Source of the DNA: Candidatus Jordarchaeia archaeon
Lineage (GTDB): Archaea > Asgardarchaeota > Jordiarchaeia > Jordiarchaeales > Jordiarchaeaceae
Direction: 5' to 3'
Length of the DNA: 43,158 bases
Assembly (NCBI GenBank): GCA_018383815.1
Contig: JAHAWU010000013.1
Span: forward strand, 1 to 43,158
The position numbers and the translations under genes were made by a program. Shown here piece by piece: positions 22,940 to 32,517 of this stretch. Numbering within the stretch: the first letter of the stretch is position 1; every line of letters starts with the position of its first letter. The notes under the pieces were generated by a model, which did not search any database, was not told the origin of the DNA, and saw only the letters and a list, made by a program, of their open reading frames with translations.

Positions 22940-24088
22940 CTATTTGTATAGGGGGATTTTGGGTAGTTGACCAGTGGTATAGCCCACTAATTCCTCAAGG
23001 GTAAGGATTTTTACGTTGCAATCCATCATTATGGAGGAAGAGTATAAGTTGTGGAAGCAGGAGGGACAAGCGGTTACCAAGTATTCCGCCCCCACTTGGG
23101 AAGCGTCTTCTATTATCCATTCAGACATTTTGCTTCTAATCTGGGCGTAGGGAACTCTTATTGTTCCACCACAACAGTTTGACGATTTTTTAGATTTAGA
23201 TAGTTCAACTAACTCGATTCCAGGGACATTTTCAATTAGTTTTCTTGGCTCCTCAAATATTCCCGAATAGCGGCCGAGGTGACAGGAGTCGTGAAACGTA
23301 ACTTTAGCATTTAAGGGTTTGTTAAAAACCAATTTTCCCTCGTCTAGCAGCTCATCGTAAAGAAGAACTGTGTGCTTAACTTCCAACTTTTGGGGATAGT
23401 CATGTTTGAAAGTTGAGTAGCACATGGGACAAACAGTAATTAATTGATCAATTTCTCTCCCAGTGAAAAGTTCCAATTGTTTCCGGCTATAAGAGTCGAA
23501 AGCCTCCCTGTAGCCAATCATTTTGAGAAAGCCACCACAACACGTCTCCCCCTCTTTCAACACTGTGTAATCATACTTGGCATTTTTAATATTTCCCAGC
23601 GTTGCCTGAGCAATTTGCGAGTAGGAGTATAATAATACACAACCAGAGTATACCAAGTTGGGTGATGAGTCAGGGAGGCTATCAACTGTTGATCCTAGAA
23701 GGTTGTTTAAGGGTTGGATGCTCTCACCCAGAATGTTTCCCACTTGGAGAATATTTTTCTGCATTTCTCTCTGCTCTTCAGGGGGAGCTAAACCATTCTT
23801 TACAAGCTCCTCTCTAGCTACCTCTATTATGCCGGACACATTTACACCTGGTGGGCAAAAAACTTCACATTCTCTACACAGGGAACAGGAGTATATACGG
23901 TCAATAAGGGAGTCCGAGACATCTAAGTTATTGTCTGAGAGGGCGCGGAGCAAAATTAATCGGCCCCTAGCATTCCATGACTCCGTTCCCGAATATTTGA
24001 AAACGGGGCAGGAAACCCTGCAAAGCCCACAGCGATAACAGCGCATAATTTCATTGTAGAGTTCTCTAAGCTTCGGATATTCCGCCAA
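22940..24088 (-). CDS. HdrD/GlpC-like Fe-S oxidoreductase with two CCG domains
   Basis: This is a 382-residue protein with two ferredoxin-type [4Fe-4S] motifs, CYRCGLCRVSCP (starting at C17) and CSLCRECEVFCPP (starting at C68), then two CCG (cysteine-rich) domains: GETCCGG with CPMC, and DSCHLGR...NCCGG with CPSC. This layout is shared by HdrD, GlpC, LutA/GlcF-type and other CCG proteins that pass electrons to disulfides, quinones or flavoproteins. There is no HdrE, HdrABC or FAD-oxidase gene beside it, so the partner is unknown. TTG 24088 is preceded by GGAGG at a somewhat long spacing (about 11 nt). Confidence 0.88.
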   Translation of the reverse strand: MAEYPKLRELYNEIMRCYRCGLCRVSCPVFKYSGTESWNARGRLILLRALSDNNLDVSDSLIDRIYSCSLCRECEVFCPPGVNVSGIIEVAREELVKNGLAPPEEQREMQKNILQVGNILGESIQPLNNLLGSTVDSLPDSSPNLVYSGCVLLYSYSQIAQATLGNIKNAKYDYTVLKEGETCCGGFLKMIGYREAFDSYSRKQLELFTGREIDQLITVCPMCYSTFKHDYPQKLEVKHTVLLYDELLDEGKLVFNKPLNAKVTFHDSCHLGRYSGIFEEPRKLIENVPGIELVELSKSKKSSNCCGGTIRVPYAQIRSKMSEWIIEDASQVGAEYLVTACPSCFHNLYSSSIMMDCNVKILTLEELVGYTTGQLPKIPLYK

Positions 24089-24471
24089 GAGGTAAACGCC
24101 TCCAAAATTTAGCCAACGTAGAACCAGGTTGTTACAATCAGTGTTAAGGGTTTAAGGAATTTATGTCTTTTCTAAATACCATCAGCTAAAATCATCATCG
24201 TGAGAATTGTTTGCCCTATAAAATGCCAATAAATATCACATTTATATTGAGGCCCCGCAAATCCGTCGGCATTACTAACTCTCCTAACAATTGGGAGTTC
24301 TCGTTATAGACGTTCAATATAATATAAGTTCCACAATCGGATCATTTTAGAGCTATATTTACTCCCTTGTAGTTATAGTGAGCACTTTTGTATACTTACT
24401 TCTAAACGAAGCTCTCCCTCATCTATAAAAGTTAAATTATATAAGTTCGGATATTAAAAGTAAATCTACGG
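24089..24471. other. Intergenic region with ggt promoter
   Basis: There is no credible gene in these 383 bases, and it separates two divergent genes. A TATA box (AATTATATAAG, 24434-24445) lies at a distance that predicts an almost leaderless start for the gamma-glutamyltransferase gene. A weak hairpin (AACTC... GAGTT, 24277-24299) is the only other structure seen. No tRNA arms or box C/D motifs were found. Confidence 0.5.
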
Positions 24472-26088
24472 ATGATTATAATGCCCTCCATATATCCTGT
24501 AACCAGAGCCAGTAATGGAATGGTTGTTTCTCCCCACAGATTGGCCTCAATTGAAGGATTAAAAGTGCTTAAGAGGGAAGGTAACGCCGTTGATGCAGCA
24601 ATAGCGACAAATATGGTTCTGGCAGTAGCCTACCCACACATGTGTGGCTTGGGGGGAGATGCGTTCCTTCTCATATACGATGTGGATGAGGATAGAATTT
24701 ATGGACTTAATGCAAGCGGTAGGGCTCCCTACGCCGCTAAGAGGGATCTCTTCAGATCTATGGGCTTCTCATCGATCCCCGTGAGAGGTATGCTTCCTGT
24801 GACAGTTCCGGGGGTTGTTGATGGCTGGTGCACGGCAATTGAAAGGTTTGGGACAAAAACGCTGAGTGAATTGATTCAGCCCGCTATAGAATATGCTGAG
24901 AGAGGTGTTCCCATAACAGACAAATTTTACTGGTTTATAAATTCAAGCATTGATGTTTTGACTTCCAGCCCGAAGTTGGCGGAGATGTACATGAGAGGGG
25001 GACGCATAATTAAACCTGGTGAAGTTCTGGTACAGAAGGAACTAGCAGCAACATTAAGAAAGTTGGCTGAGGGAGGCAGAAACGAATTCTATAGGGGGGA
25101 ATTGGCTGAATCCATAGCTAAATTTTCAGAGGAAAACGGTGGCCTAATCACCAAAAGAGATTTACAAGATCACAAGTCTGACTGGGTGGAGCCCATCAAA
25201 ACACAGTACAGGGGCTACGAGGTTTATACGTTTCCCCCCAATTCTCAGGGAGTTGCCACACTCATAGAACTTAACATAATTGAGGGCTTCGAACTATCCC
25301 AATATGGATGGCAGAAGCCTGAAACCATACACCTGATGGTTGAGGCAAAAAAGTGCGCCTTTAAAGTGAGAGATCAATATGTGACAGACCCAGATTTCGT
25401 AGAAATACCACTAAGTAAACTACTTTCAAAAGAGTATGCTTCACAGCTCAGAGAGAACATATACCATGAGAGGAAAGGACAGTATATTCATCATGAGAAT
25501 GCTGGGGAGGGAGACACAGTTTATTTAGCTGTTGTGGACAAAGAGGGGAATGCAGTATCACTCATACAGAGTATATACTATCCCTTCGGGTCTGGGGTGG
25601 TTGTGGGAGACACTGGAATAATTCTTCAGAATCGTGGGGCTTACTTCTCATTAGATGAGAAACATGTAAATAGGCTTGAGCCTCATAAGAGAACGCTTCA
25701 CACTTTAAGCCCCCTAATGGTATTCAAAGATCAAAGGCCATTCTTGGTTATGGGCACAATGGGGGGTGACGGACAACCCCAGACGCACATGCAGGTAATA
25801 TCAAATATTATAGACTTTGGAATGGATGTACAAGAGTCTATCGAAGCCCCCAGATGGGTGAGTACAAGCTTCAAAACTAACCAACATTACGCAGACATAC
25901 TTATGATGGAGAAAAGATTCCCCCAAAACGTCTTATCCAAGCTGGAATCAATGGGGCACAAGGTAAGTTACGTTGAAGAATGGTCGCAGATGATGGGCCA
26001 CGCCCAAGCCATAATGGTTAAGAAAAATGGGAAAGCCATTTATGGTGGAGCTGACCCTAGGGGAGATAGCGCCGCGTTTGGTTGGTAA
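24472..26088 (+). CDS. ggt: Gamma-glutamyltransferase family protein
   Basis: This is a 538-residue Ntn-hydrolase that would self-cleave before the catalytic Thr (T349 in GEGDTVYLAVVD) to give large and small subunits. Family blocks: VVSPHRLASIEGLKVLKREG, GNAVDAAIATNMVLAV, CGLGGDAFLLIYD and the substrate-binding segment MGGDGQPQTHMQV near the C-terminus. GGT enzymes transfer or hydrolyse gamma-glutamyl groups; close relatives act as cephalosporin acylases or poly-gamma-glutamate/oxamate-pathway hydrolases. There is no signal peptide, unlike bacterial periplasmic GGT, so an intracellular substrate is expected. It is transcribed alone. Confidence 0.92.
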   Translation: MIIMPSIYPVTRASNGMVVSPHRLASIEGLKVLKREGNAVDAAIATNMVLAVAYPHMCGLGGDAFLLIYDVDEDRIYGLNASGRAPYAAKRDLFRSMGFSSIPVRGMLPVTVPGVVDGWCTAIERFGTKTLSELIQPAIEYAERGVPITDKFYWFINSSIDVLTSSPKLAEMYMRGGRIIKPGEVLVQKELAATLRKLAEGGRNEFYRGELAESIAKFSEENGGLITKRDLQDHKSDWVEPIKTQYRGYEVYTFPPNSQGVATLIELNIIEGFELSQYGWQKPETIHLMVEAKKCAFKVRDQYVTDPDFVEIPLSKLLSKEYASQLRENIYHERKGQYIHHENAGEGDTVYLAVVDKEGNAVSLIQSIYYPFGSGVVVGDTGIILQNRGAYFSLDEKHVNRLEPHKRTLHTLSPLMVFKDQRPFLVMGTMGGDGQPQTHMQVISNIIDFGMDVQESIEAPRWVSTSFKTNQHYADILMMEKRFPQNVLSKLESMGHKVSYVEEWSQMMGHAQAIMVKKNGKAIYGGADPRGDSAAFGW

Positions 26089-26402
26089 TCCTACAGACAC
26101 TTGACGCAGACGACACCAGGAACTTGTACTCTTTTTGTTATGCTAATTTTCAGTTAAGTTGCTCTCTCGTTAATATTTTCTTTTTTTCACAGGACATTTT
26201 TTAGTGATTTCGGGAAAAGAAAACCAATCTAATATTGACGACTTGTTTAGTTGTTGGTGGAAGTTTCGATAAAATTTAAATTTGTTTCAAAGAGATGTAC
26301 TTGGCGTCGTTAATCTGGTTTCTAGCTTCAGAACAAAATCTTGGGTGCCGATTTCTTTATTGTGTGCCCGAAATAGGTTCATGGTTTTGGTTGGTGCTCG
26401 TT
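26089..26402 (+). promoter_or_regulatory. Upstream region and possible long leader of the dehydratase operon
   Basis: These 314 bases hold no independent gene. AATTTAAATT (about 26274-26284) behind GATAAA is the best TATA box and predicts transcription from near 26305, giving a leader of about 100 nt before ATG 26403. The leader is open in the frame of the dehydratase (from ATG 26295), but that extension does not resemble the family. A long leader is unusual here and could hold a control element; no stable stem was seen by eye. Confidence 0.35.
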
Positions 26403-27653
26403 ATGGGTAAAACCATTTCAGAGAAAATTCTTAGTAAGGCTTCGAACTCTGACGCTTATGCAGGGGATATTGTGGTTGCAGAAATAGATTTTGCTATGGC
26501 TCAAGATGGAACCGCCCCCCTCACTATAAGGGCCTTAGAAGAAATGGGCGTTGATAAAGTTTGGAACAATAAGAGGATAGCTCTTGTTTTTGATCATAAT
26601 GCCCCCAGCCCCAGTGAGGGTGTTTCCAGGCTGCATGCTATGATGCGAGGATGGGGTAAAAGGCAGGGAGTCATACTTTACGATGTTGGCAGCGGTGTTT
26701 GCCACCAGCTACTTCCAGAGCAGGGACACGTGCCACCTGGAGGGGTGGTTGTAGGTGCTGACTCTCACACCTGCACGTATGGCGCTTTAGGAGCCTTCGC
26801 CACAGGGATAGGGTCTACGGATATGGCGGTAGTTTTTGCGAGCGGAAAGTTGTGGTTTAGGGTTCCAGAAACCTTCTTAGTTATGGTAGATGGGAAACTT
26901 CCTGAGGGAGTTTACGCCAAGGACATTGTTTTGACGGTAATTGGGAAGGTTACTGCTTCTGGAGCGAATTATATGGCGGTGGAGTATGCGGGAAATACAG
27001 TTAGGGATCTTAGTGTAGAGGCCAGAATGACACTCTGCAACATGGCTGTTGAAATGGGTGGCAAAACGGGAATTGTGGCTCCGGATAGCAAAACCATACA
27101 GTATGTTGGAGAAAGAATGGCCAAGAACCAGTATCAAATATTTTCCAGTGATTCAGACGCCGACTACATAAAAACATTAGAAATTGATGCGGCAGACTTG
27201 GTTCCCGTTGTGGCGTGTCCACATGAGGTTGACAATGTTAAGCCGGTGAGCGAGGTAGAGGGAACAAACGTAGATCAGGTCTATATAGGAACTTGTACTA
27301 ATGGCAGGATTGAAGATTTAAGAGTAGCTGCCAAGATTTTGAAAAACCAAAAAACCAAGCCCATAACAATTATTGCCCCGGCCTCAAGAGAAGTCTACCT
27401 TCAAGCCTTAAAAGAAGGTTTAATTGAAATTTTTGTGAAGGCGGGAGCAGTGGTTTGCAACCCGGGATGCGGGCCCTGCGTGGGCACCCACCAGGGCATT
27501 CCGTCTCCGGGTTATACGGTGGTCTCCACTGCTAATCGCAATTTCAAGGGAAGAATGGGGAGCGATGAAGCTGAGATCTATTTGGCGTCTCCCCACACGG
27601 CGGCGGTTGCGGCCGTGAGGGGAAAAATAACAGATCCGAGGTCTTGCCTATGA
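26403..27653 (+). CDS. leuC: 3-isopropylmalate dehydratase / homoaconitase large subunit
   Basis: This is a 416-residue aconitase-superfamily large subunit with the cluster ligands C298 (YIGTCTNGR) and C356, C359 (CNPGCGPCVG). Other family blocks are HNAPSPSEG, GADSHTCTYGALGAFATGIG and GKPI-type ASREVYLQ. It dehydrates and rehydrates 2- or 3-hydroxy tricarboxylic or dicarboxylic acids with the small subunit encoded next. The start at ATG 26403 (MGKTISEKIL) matches archaeal LeuC/HacA N-termini. Archaea often carry two such pairs, one for leucine and one for 2-oxosuberate or lysine (homoaconitase), and large subunits do not settle specificity. The gene symbol is therefore the family default. 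Confidence 0.92.
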   Translation: MGKTISEKILSKASNSDAYAGDIVVAEIDFAMAQDGTAPLTIRALEEMGVDKVWNNKRIALVFDHNAPSPSEGVSRLHAMMRGWGKRQGVILYDVGSGVCHQLLPEQGHVPPGGVVVGADSHTCTYGALGAFATGIGSTDMAVVFASGKLWFRVPETFLVMVDGKLPEGVYAKDIVLTVIGKVTASGANYMAVEYAGNTVRDLSVEARMTLCNMAVEMGGKTGIVAPDSKTIQYVGERMAKNQYQIFSSDSDADYIKTLEIDAADLVPVVACPHEVDNVKPVSEVEGTNVDQVYIGTCTNGRIEDLRVAAKILKNQKTKPITIIAPASREVYLQALKEGLIEIFVKAGAVVCNPGCGPCVGTHQGIPSPGYTVVSTANRNFKGRMGSDEAEIYLASPHTAAVAAVRGKITDPRSCL

Positions 27654-28174
27654 TTAGAGGAAGAGTTTGGAAATTTCCCAACGATGTTAATACGGACTAT
27701 ATTATCCCTGGAAAATACAAGTTCAAAACGCTGGATATGAATGAGTTGGCAAAACATGCCATGGAGGGTATTGATCCCGATTTCGCAAAAAAGGTAGAAA
27801 GGGGGGATATCATTGTAGCGGGAAAAAATTTTGGCATGGGCTCGAGCAGGGAGCAGGCGCCCCTAGTACTAAAATATGCAGGAGTCTCACTGGTTATAGC
27901 TGAAGATTTCGCCCGAATATTTTACAGAAACGCATTCAATGTAGGATTGCCTGTACTCATATGTAGAGGAATAAATGAGAAAGTCGATCAGGGAGACATT
28001 TTAGAGGTTGATCTAAGGAGGGGAAAAATAGTTAATGTCACTAGGAAGGTAGAAATTTCCGCTTCGCCTATTCCAGACTTTCTACTAGAAATGGCAGAAG
28101 TAGGCGGATTGACAGAGTATTATAAAAAGTACCGCAAGTTTCCCTGGGAAAAGGAGAATCACCATGATAAGTAA
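27650..28174 (+). CDS. leuD: 3-isopropylmalate dehydratase / homoaconitase small subunit
   Basis: This is a 174-residue swivelling-domain subunit completing the dehydratase. ATG 27650 overlaps the large-subunit stop as ATGA, with GAGGT upstream. Family blocks: NDVNTDYIIPGKY, GKNFGMGSSREQAPLVLKYAG and IAEDFARIFYRNAFNVGLP. The substrate-selecting loop after IIPG reads KYKFKT, where leucine-type archaeal enzymes have YLVY-like and homoaconitases YLRT-like residues, so specificity is not decided and a third substrate is possible. The convergent dehydrogenase gene ending at 28193 is a natural next enzyme for any of these pathways. Confidence 0.92.
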   Translation: MIRGRVWKFPNDVNTDYIIPGKYKFKTLDMNELAKHAMEGIDPDFAKKVERGDIIVAGKNFGMGSSREQAPLVLKYAGVSLVIAEDFARIFYRNAFNVGLPVLICRGINEKVDQGDILEVDLRRGKIVNVTRKVEISASPIPDFLLEMAEVGGLTEYYKKYRKFPWEKENHHDK

Positions 28175-28192
28175 AAAAATGTGTTTGTGAGG

Positions 28193-29224
28193 TTAATCCA
28201 TTCTTTTTATTATTTCCTCGGTCATTTTGACATTTGTAGCTGTTCCACCCAAGTCATAGGTAACTATTTCCTTGTTTGTTGCTCCTTCCAAGAGAACTCT
28301 GTCCACAGCCTTCTCTACTTTTTCAGCGATACTGTCTTCCCCAAGGTATCTTAGCATCATCACCGAGGACAAAATCATGGCAGTGGGGTTAACCTTTTTT
28401 TGCCCAGCGTACTTGGGAGCGGAGCCGTGCACTGCTTCAAACATTGCAAAGTTGTCACCCATATTTGCTCCGGGGGCTAATCCCAGTCCGCCTATTAAAC
28501 CAGCTGCGGCGTCACTCAAAACGTCCCCGAAAAGATTGGAGGTCACAATAACATCAAAGTATGTGGGATTTGTTATCATGTACATGTTGGCGCGGTCCAC
28601 GTATATGTCTTCGTGTTCCAAGTCGGGATAGTTTTCGGCAACCTTGTTAAAGATGTTGGTGAAGAACCCATCTGTTAACTGTAATATGTTTGCCTTGGTA
28701 ACAAGAGTGACCTTTCTACGCTTTTCCTTCCTCGCCAATTCGAAGCCAAAACGAGAAATCCGCTCGCAACCCTTTCGGGTAAACACTCGTAGAGAAACAA
28801 CTTCATCCTCACTCATTTTGAACTCTATTCCCTTATATAGACCCTCAGTGTTCTCCCGCACTATAACAAAATCAAGATTGGTAAACTTTGTGGGAACTGG
28901 TACCCCTGGTCGGCTCTTGCAGGGTCTAACGTTAGCATAGAGGTCAAGTTTCTGGCGAAGGGTAACTGCGACACTCTTCATCCCAGTTTCTCCTCCACCC
29001 ATAGGCGTAGTGGTAGGTCCCTTGAGAATACAGTTGCTCTCACCAATAATTTCCCAAGCTGAATCGGTGACTTGCTTGCCGAACTTTTGATAAGCCCAAT
29101 AACCCGCCTCAATGGGAATAAATTCAGCATCTAGAGCCGTAGACTTAAGAACCCTTATAGCGCAGCCAATAACCTCGGGGCCCGTTCCGTCTCCTTCAAT
29201 CACTGCTATCCTGTATTTTGCCAT
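28193..29224 (-). CDS. Isocitrate / 3-isopropylmalate / homoisocitrate dehydrogenase family
   Basis: This is a 343-residue NAD(P)-dependent beta-decarboxylating dehydrogenase. Conserved blocks: GDGTGPEV at residues 11-18, LRQKLDLYANVRP (substrate Arg residues), FVIVRENTEGLYKGIE, KANILQLTDGFF (catalytic Lys), and SNLFGDVLSDAAAGLIGGLG with the metal Asp residues. The ANILQLTDG block resembles NAD-isocitrate and homoisocitrate dehydrogenases rather than typical LeuB. The substrate loop GGGETGMKSVAVTLRQ does not settle the matter. GGAGGC before ATG 29224 gives a firm start, with a TATA box near 29300-29309. It is convergent with the dehydratase genes, 18 nt apart, and probably acts on the product of that enzyme or of aconitase. 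Confidence 0.9.
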   Translation of the reverse strand: MAKYRIAVIEGDGTGPEVIGCAIRVLKSTALDAEFIPIEAGYWAYQKFGKQVTDSAWEIIGESNCILKGPTTTPMGGGETGMKSVAVTLRQKLDLYANVRPCKSRPGVPVPTKFTNLDFVIVRENTEGLYKGIEFKMSEDEVVSLRVFTRKGCERISRFGFELARKEKRRKVTLVTKANILQLTDGFFTNIFNKVAENYPDLEHEDIYVDRANMYMITNPTYFDVIVTSNLFGDVLSDAAAGLIGGLGLAPGANMGDNFAMFEAVHGSAPKYAGQKKVNPTAMILSSVMMLRYLGEDSIAEKVEKAVDRVLLEGATNKEIVTYDLGGTATNVKMTEEIIKRMD

Positions 29225-29491
29225 TTTTTGCCTCCGAATCAGCTATCAATTTCAACATGAAACTTTTCAAGCATGATAGGCAAAAATAAAATTCAGGTAT
29301 ATAAATATGTTCTAAGAAATCCCTTCCCTTTCCGGTTATTATCCGTAAGACCTATTATGAAAGAGTGAAATGGAGCAAATAATATTAATATTTGGATTAG
29401 GAAAATAGGCCCATTTTAGAAGTTTGGAAATGGAGCGTTAAACCGCGATGTTGTAGTTAACTTTTCTAAAAGTGTTTCGCGAAAGATTTAA

Positions 29492-30667
<1,176 letters not shown>

Positions 30668-30963
30668 AGGGATTATCTTAAAAAAGTAGGTCATGCATAC
30701 ATTTTTGGCTGTTGCGCCTAATAAAAATAGGGTTTTCCAAAACTTAGGGGGTTATTTGAACTTTTGTGTGAACATTAACCGACGAGAGAATAACCTAAAA
30801 AAGTTAATACCATTTTGGAGAAAATGGATATGTGGTATAGGATTGGTCAATATAAGTGAAATGAAATCGTTTTTGTAGGAGGGGGAGTTGGAGAATTGTT
30901 TTGTGTTTGAAATTTTCAGAGAATTCCTTTTTTACAACTTGGCTGAATGCTCCACTCCGTTTT

Positions 30964-31623
30964 TTATAGACTTAGAAAAATTAGGGTTACTGTTATTAAT
31001 AGTGTTATTGTCCAGAGGGTTAGTATTATTATGTGGGCTTCTGTGGTGCTTCTGACCTTTTTGGCGGTTTCTGAAGTTATGTTTTGCTCGCTTTTCTGTA
31101 TTACCCTTTGAAGGTCTTTTCTTAGGCTTTTTATGGATTTGAAGGTTGATATCAGGATTTCGTTGCTATTTTGTGCAATTTCTGTTTCTACAGGTTTATA
31201 GCCTTCGGGGGTTGCTGTATAAAGCATATAGTCTAAATCCTCGATTTTTCCGGTTTTAAAAAATGTGGTGGGATCTATTACGAGGGCCAAGGCTTGGGCG
31301 AAGATTTTCTGGTATTTTTGTTGGGTGGCTAGGTCTGTTCCGGACATGAATCCTGCTCCCATTCCTGGGTGACTGTGCCACCATCCGATTATTGTTTCGC
31401 CTTCTCCCCTCGCGTCTAATTCTTCTGCTACTTCGGCCATCTCTGTGTCATCAACAACAACGTATCCTGCAGTGCTTGTGTGTTTAGTCATGGTGCTATC
31501 AGTTATTACAATTTTTTTTCCAATAATTTTCCCTACGAGGAAGCCGGCGGATTCTTTTTTTAGGTCTATTCCTGAAAAATCAATAATTTTTGACAATGCG
31601 GAGGGGTAAATTAACACCCTCAT
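30964..31623 (-). CDS. JAMM/MPN+ metalloprotease with C-terminal membrane anchor
   Basis: This is a 219-residue protein whose first 150 residues form a JAB1/MPN domain with the full JAMM zinc site: E24 (KKESAGFLVGK), H83 and H85, S94 and D97 in HSHPGMGAGFMSGTD (HxHPx7SxxD). Such enzymes cut isopeptide or linear bonds to ubiquitin-like proteins (Rpn11, CSN5, AMSH; in archaea, desampylases). After a charged, probably coiled-coil segment (about 155-190) the chain ends in one hydrophobic helix (IIILTLWTITLLITVTLIFL), making it a tail-anchored protein with the catalytic domain in the cytosol. It is third in a minus-strand run after two unrecognised genes (126 nt gap). No ubiquitin-like, E1 or E2 gene is in the window. 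The tail anchor is an unusual addition. Confidence 0.88.
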   Translation of the reverse strand: MRVLIYPSALSKIIDFSGIDLKKESAGFLVGKIIGKKIVITDSTMTKHTSTAGYVVVDDTEMAEVAEELDARGEGETIIGWWHSHPGMGAGFMSGTDLATQQKYQKIFAQALALVIDPTTFFKTGKIEDLDYMLYTATPEGYKPVETEIAQNSNEILISTFKSIKSLRKDLQRVIQKSEQNITSETAKKVRSTTEAHIIILTLWTITLLITVTLIFLSL

Positions 31624-31749
31624 TCCATATACCCCAATAATTTTGTTTTGATTAATTGTTCCAAAGAATAAAAAAGGTTTCTACCCATATTTGAAGGTAA
31701 AATAAGCTTTTGGCTGTTCAAAAATGGGTTTATTGATACTTTGGGGAAG

Positions 31750-32517
31750 TCAGTATATGAAATATTTCTCATTCTTGTGTATTATGTCGAGCACTTTTTG
31801 GTATTCCATTAAGAATTGCATATAAGCATCATTTTTTGATGTAATTTTTGGGTATTGTTCAATTATGTTCCAGTCACTTTCAACGTTATTCTTGGTAAAC
31901 CTCTCTAGTTTTTTAGTATCCGCCTTTAGAATTTTTGTGAGTGCAGGTTCGCGAAACTTGCCTTCTTTTAGCCCCTTTGCTAAGGGTCCATAAATTGTTC
32001 GGTGTTTTCCTCCAAGAACAAATCGTGCTCTATCTAAGCCTGAAACTAGGCGTACTTGGGCTTTAACTAGACTCGATTCGCGTCCCATAGTGATGGGGAG
32101 CGCGGCACGGTGCTTAATTCTAGCCAGCTCTTCGGGAATCAGTACTTTGCCTTTTTGAGTAGATATGGTTTCAATTATTTTCTCTATTTCTTTGGTGGTT
32201 GAAGATTCTAGGGGATCAAATACTTCTGGGCTAATTATGTTAACTAGGGGAATTGGTTCGTCTATTCGCATTTCGGTGGGATCGAATATGACAATTCCTA
32301 TTCTCTCGTCTATAAATACGGGTTTTCCTAAAACTTCTGCTTTACCCAAAACAATTCCCGGACCTATAAGGCAAGACCTTACTGTGGAACCCCTTATTAG
32401 TGACCAGAGCTGTCTCGAGGTTATCAGGATGTTGCCGTTAAAGTCGGCTTTTCCAAATTCAAAGTTTAATTCGGGGATCTGTGCGTCCATAAGCCAGAAT
32501 AGTACACGTTCCTCCAA
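31750..32517 (-). CDS. Unrecognised protein in the JAMM operon
   Basis: This is a 255-residue soluble protein. TTG 32517 is the base immediately after the stop of the upstream gene, with AAGGAG six bases before, so the two are tightly coupled. The N-terminal half (residues 1-115) looks strand-rich, with FEFGKADFNGNILITSRQLW and GPGIVLGKAEVLGKPVFIDE; the C-terminal half is helical and basic (KHRAALPITMGRESSLVKAQ, then KKLERFTKNNVESDWNIIEQ). No catalytic motif or membrane helix is visible and I do not recognise a family. It could be an adaptor or scaffold for the membrane-bound JAMM protease, but that is only inferred from gene order. Confidence 0.8.
   Translation of the reverse strand: MEERVLFWLMDAQIPELNFEFGKADFNGNILITSRQLWSLIRGSTVRSCLIGPGIVLGKAEVLGKPVFIDERIGIVIFDPTEMRIDEPIPLVNIISPEVFDPLESSTTKEIEKIIETISTQKGKVLIPEELARIKHRAALPITMGRESSLVKAQVRLVSGLDRARFVLGGKHRTIYGPLAKGLKEGKFREPALTKILKADTKKLERFTKNNVESDWNIIEQYPKITSKNDAYMQFLMEYQKVLDIIHKNEKYFIY

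Noticed and set aside
30693-30878. 61-codon frame after trpS
   Set aside because: No ribosome-binding site, no recognisable pattern, and the surrounding 296-nt gap looks non-coding.
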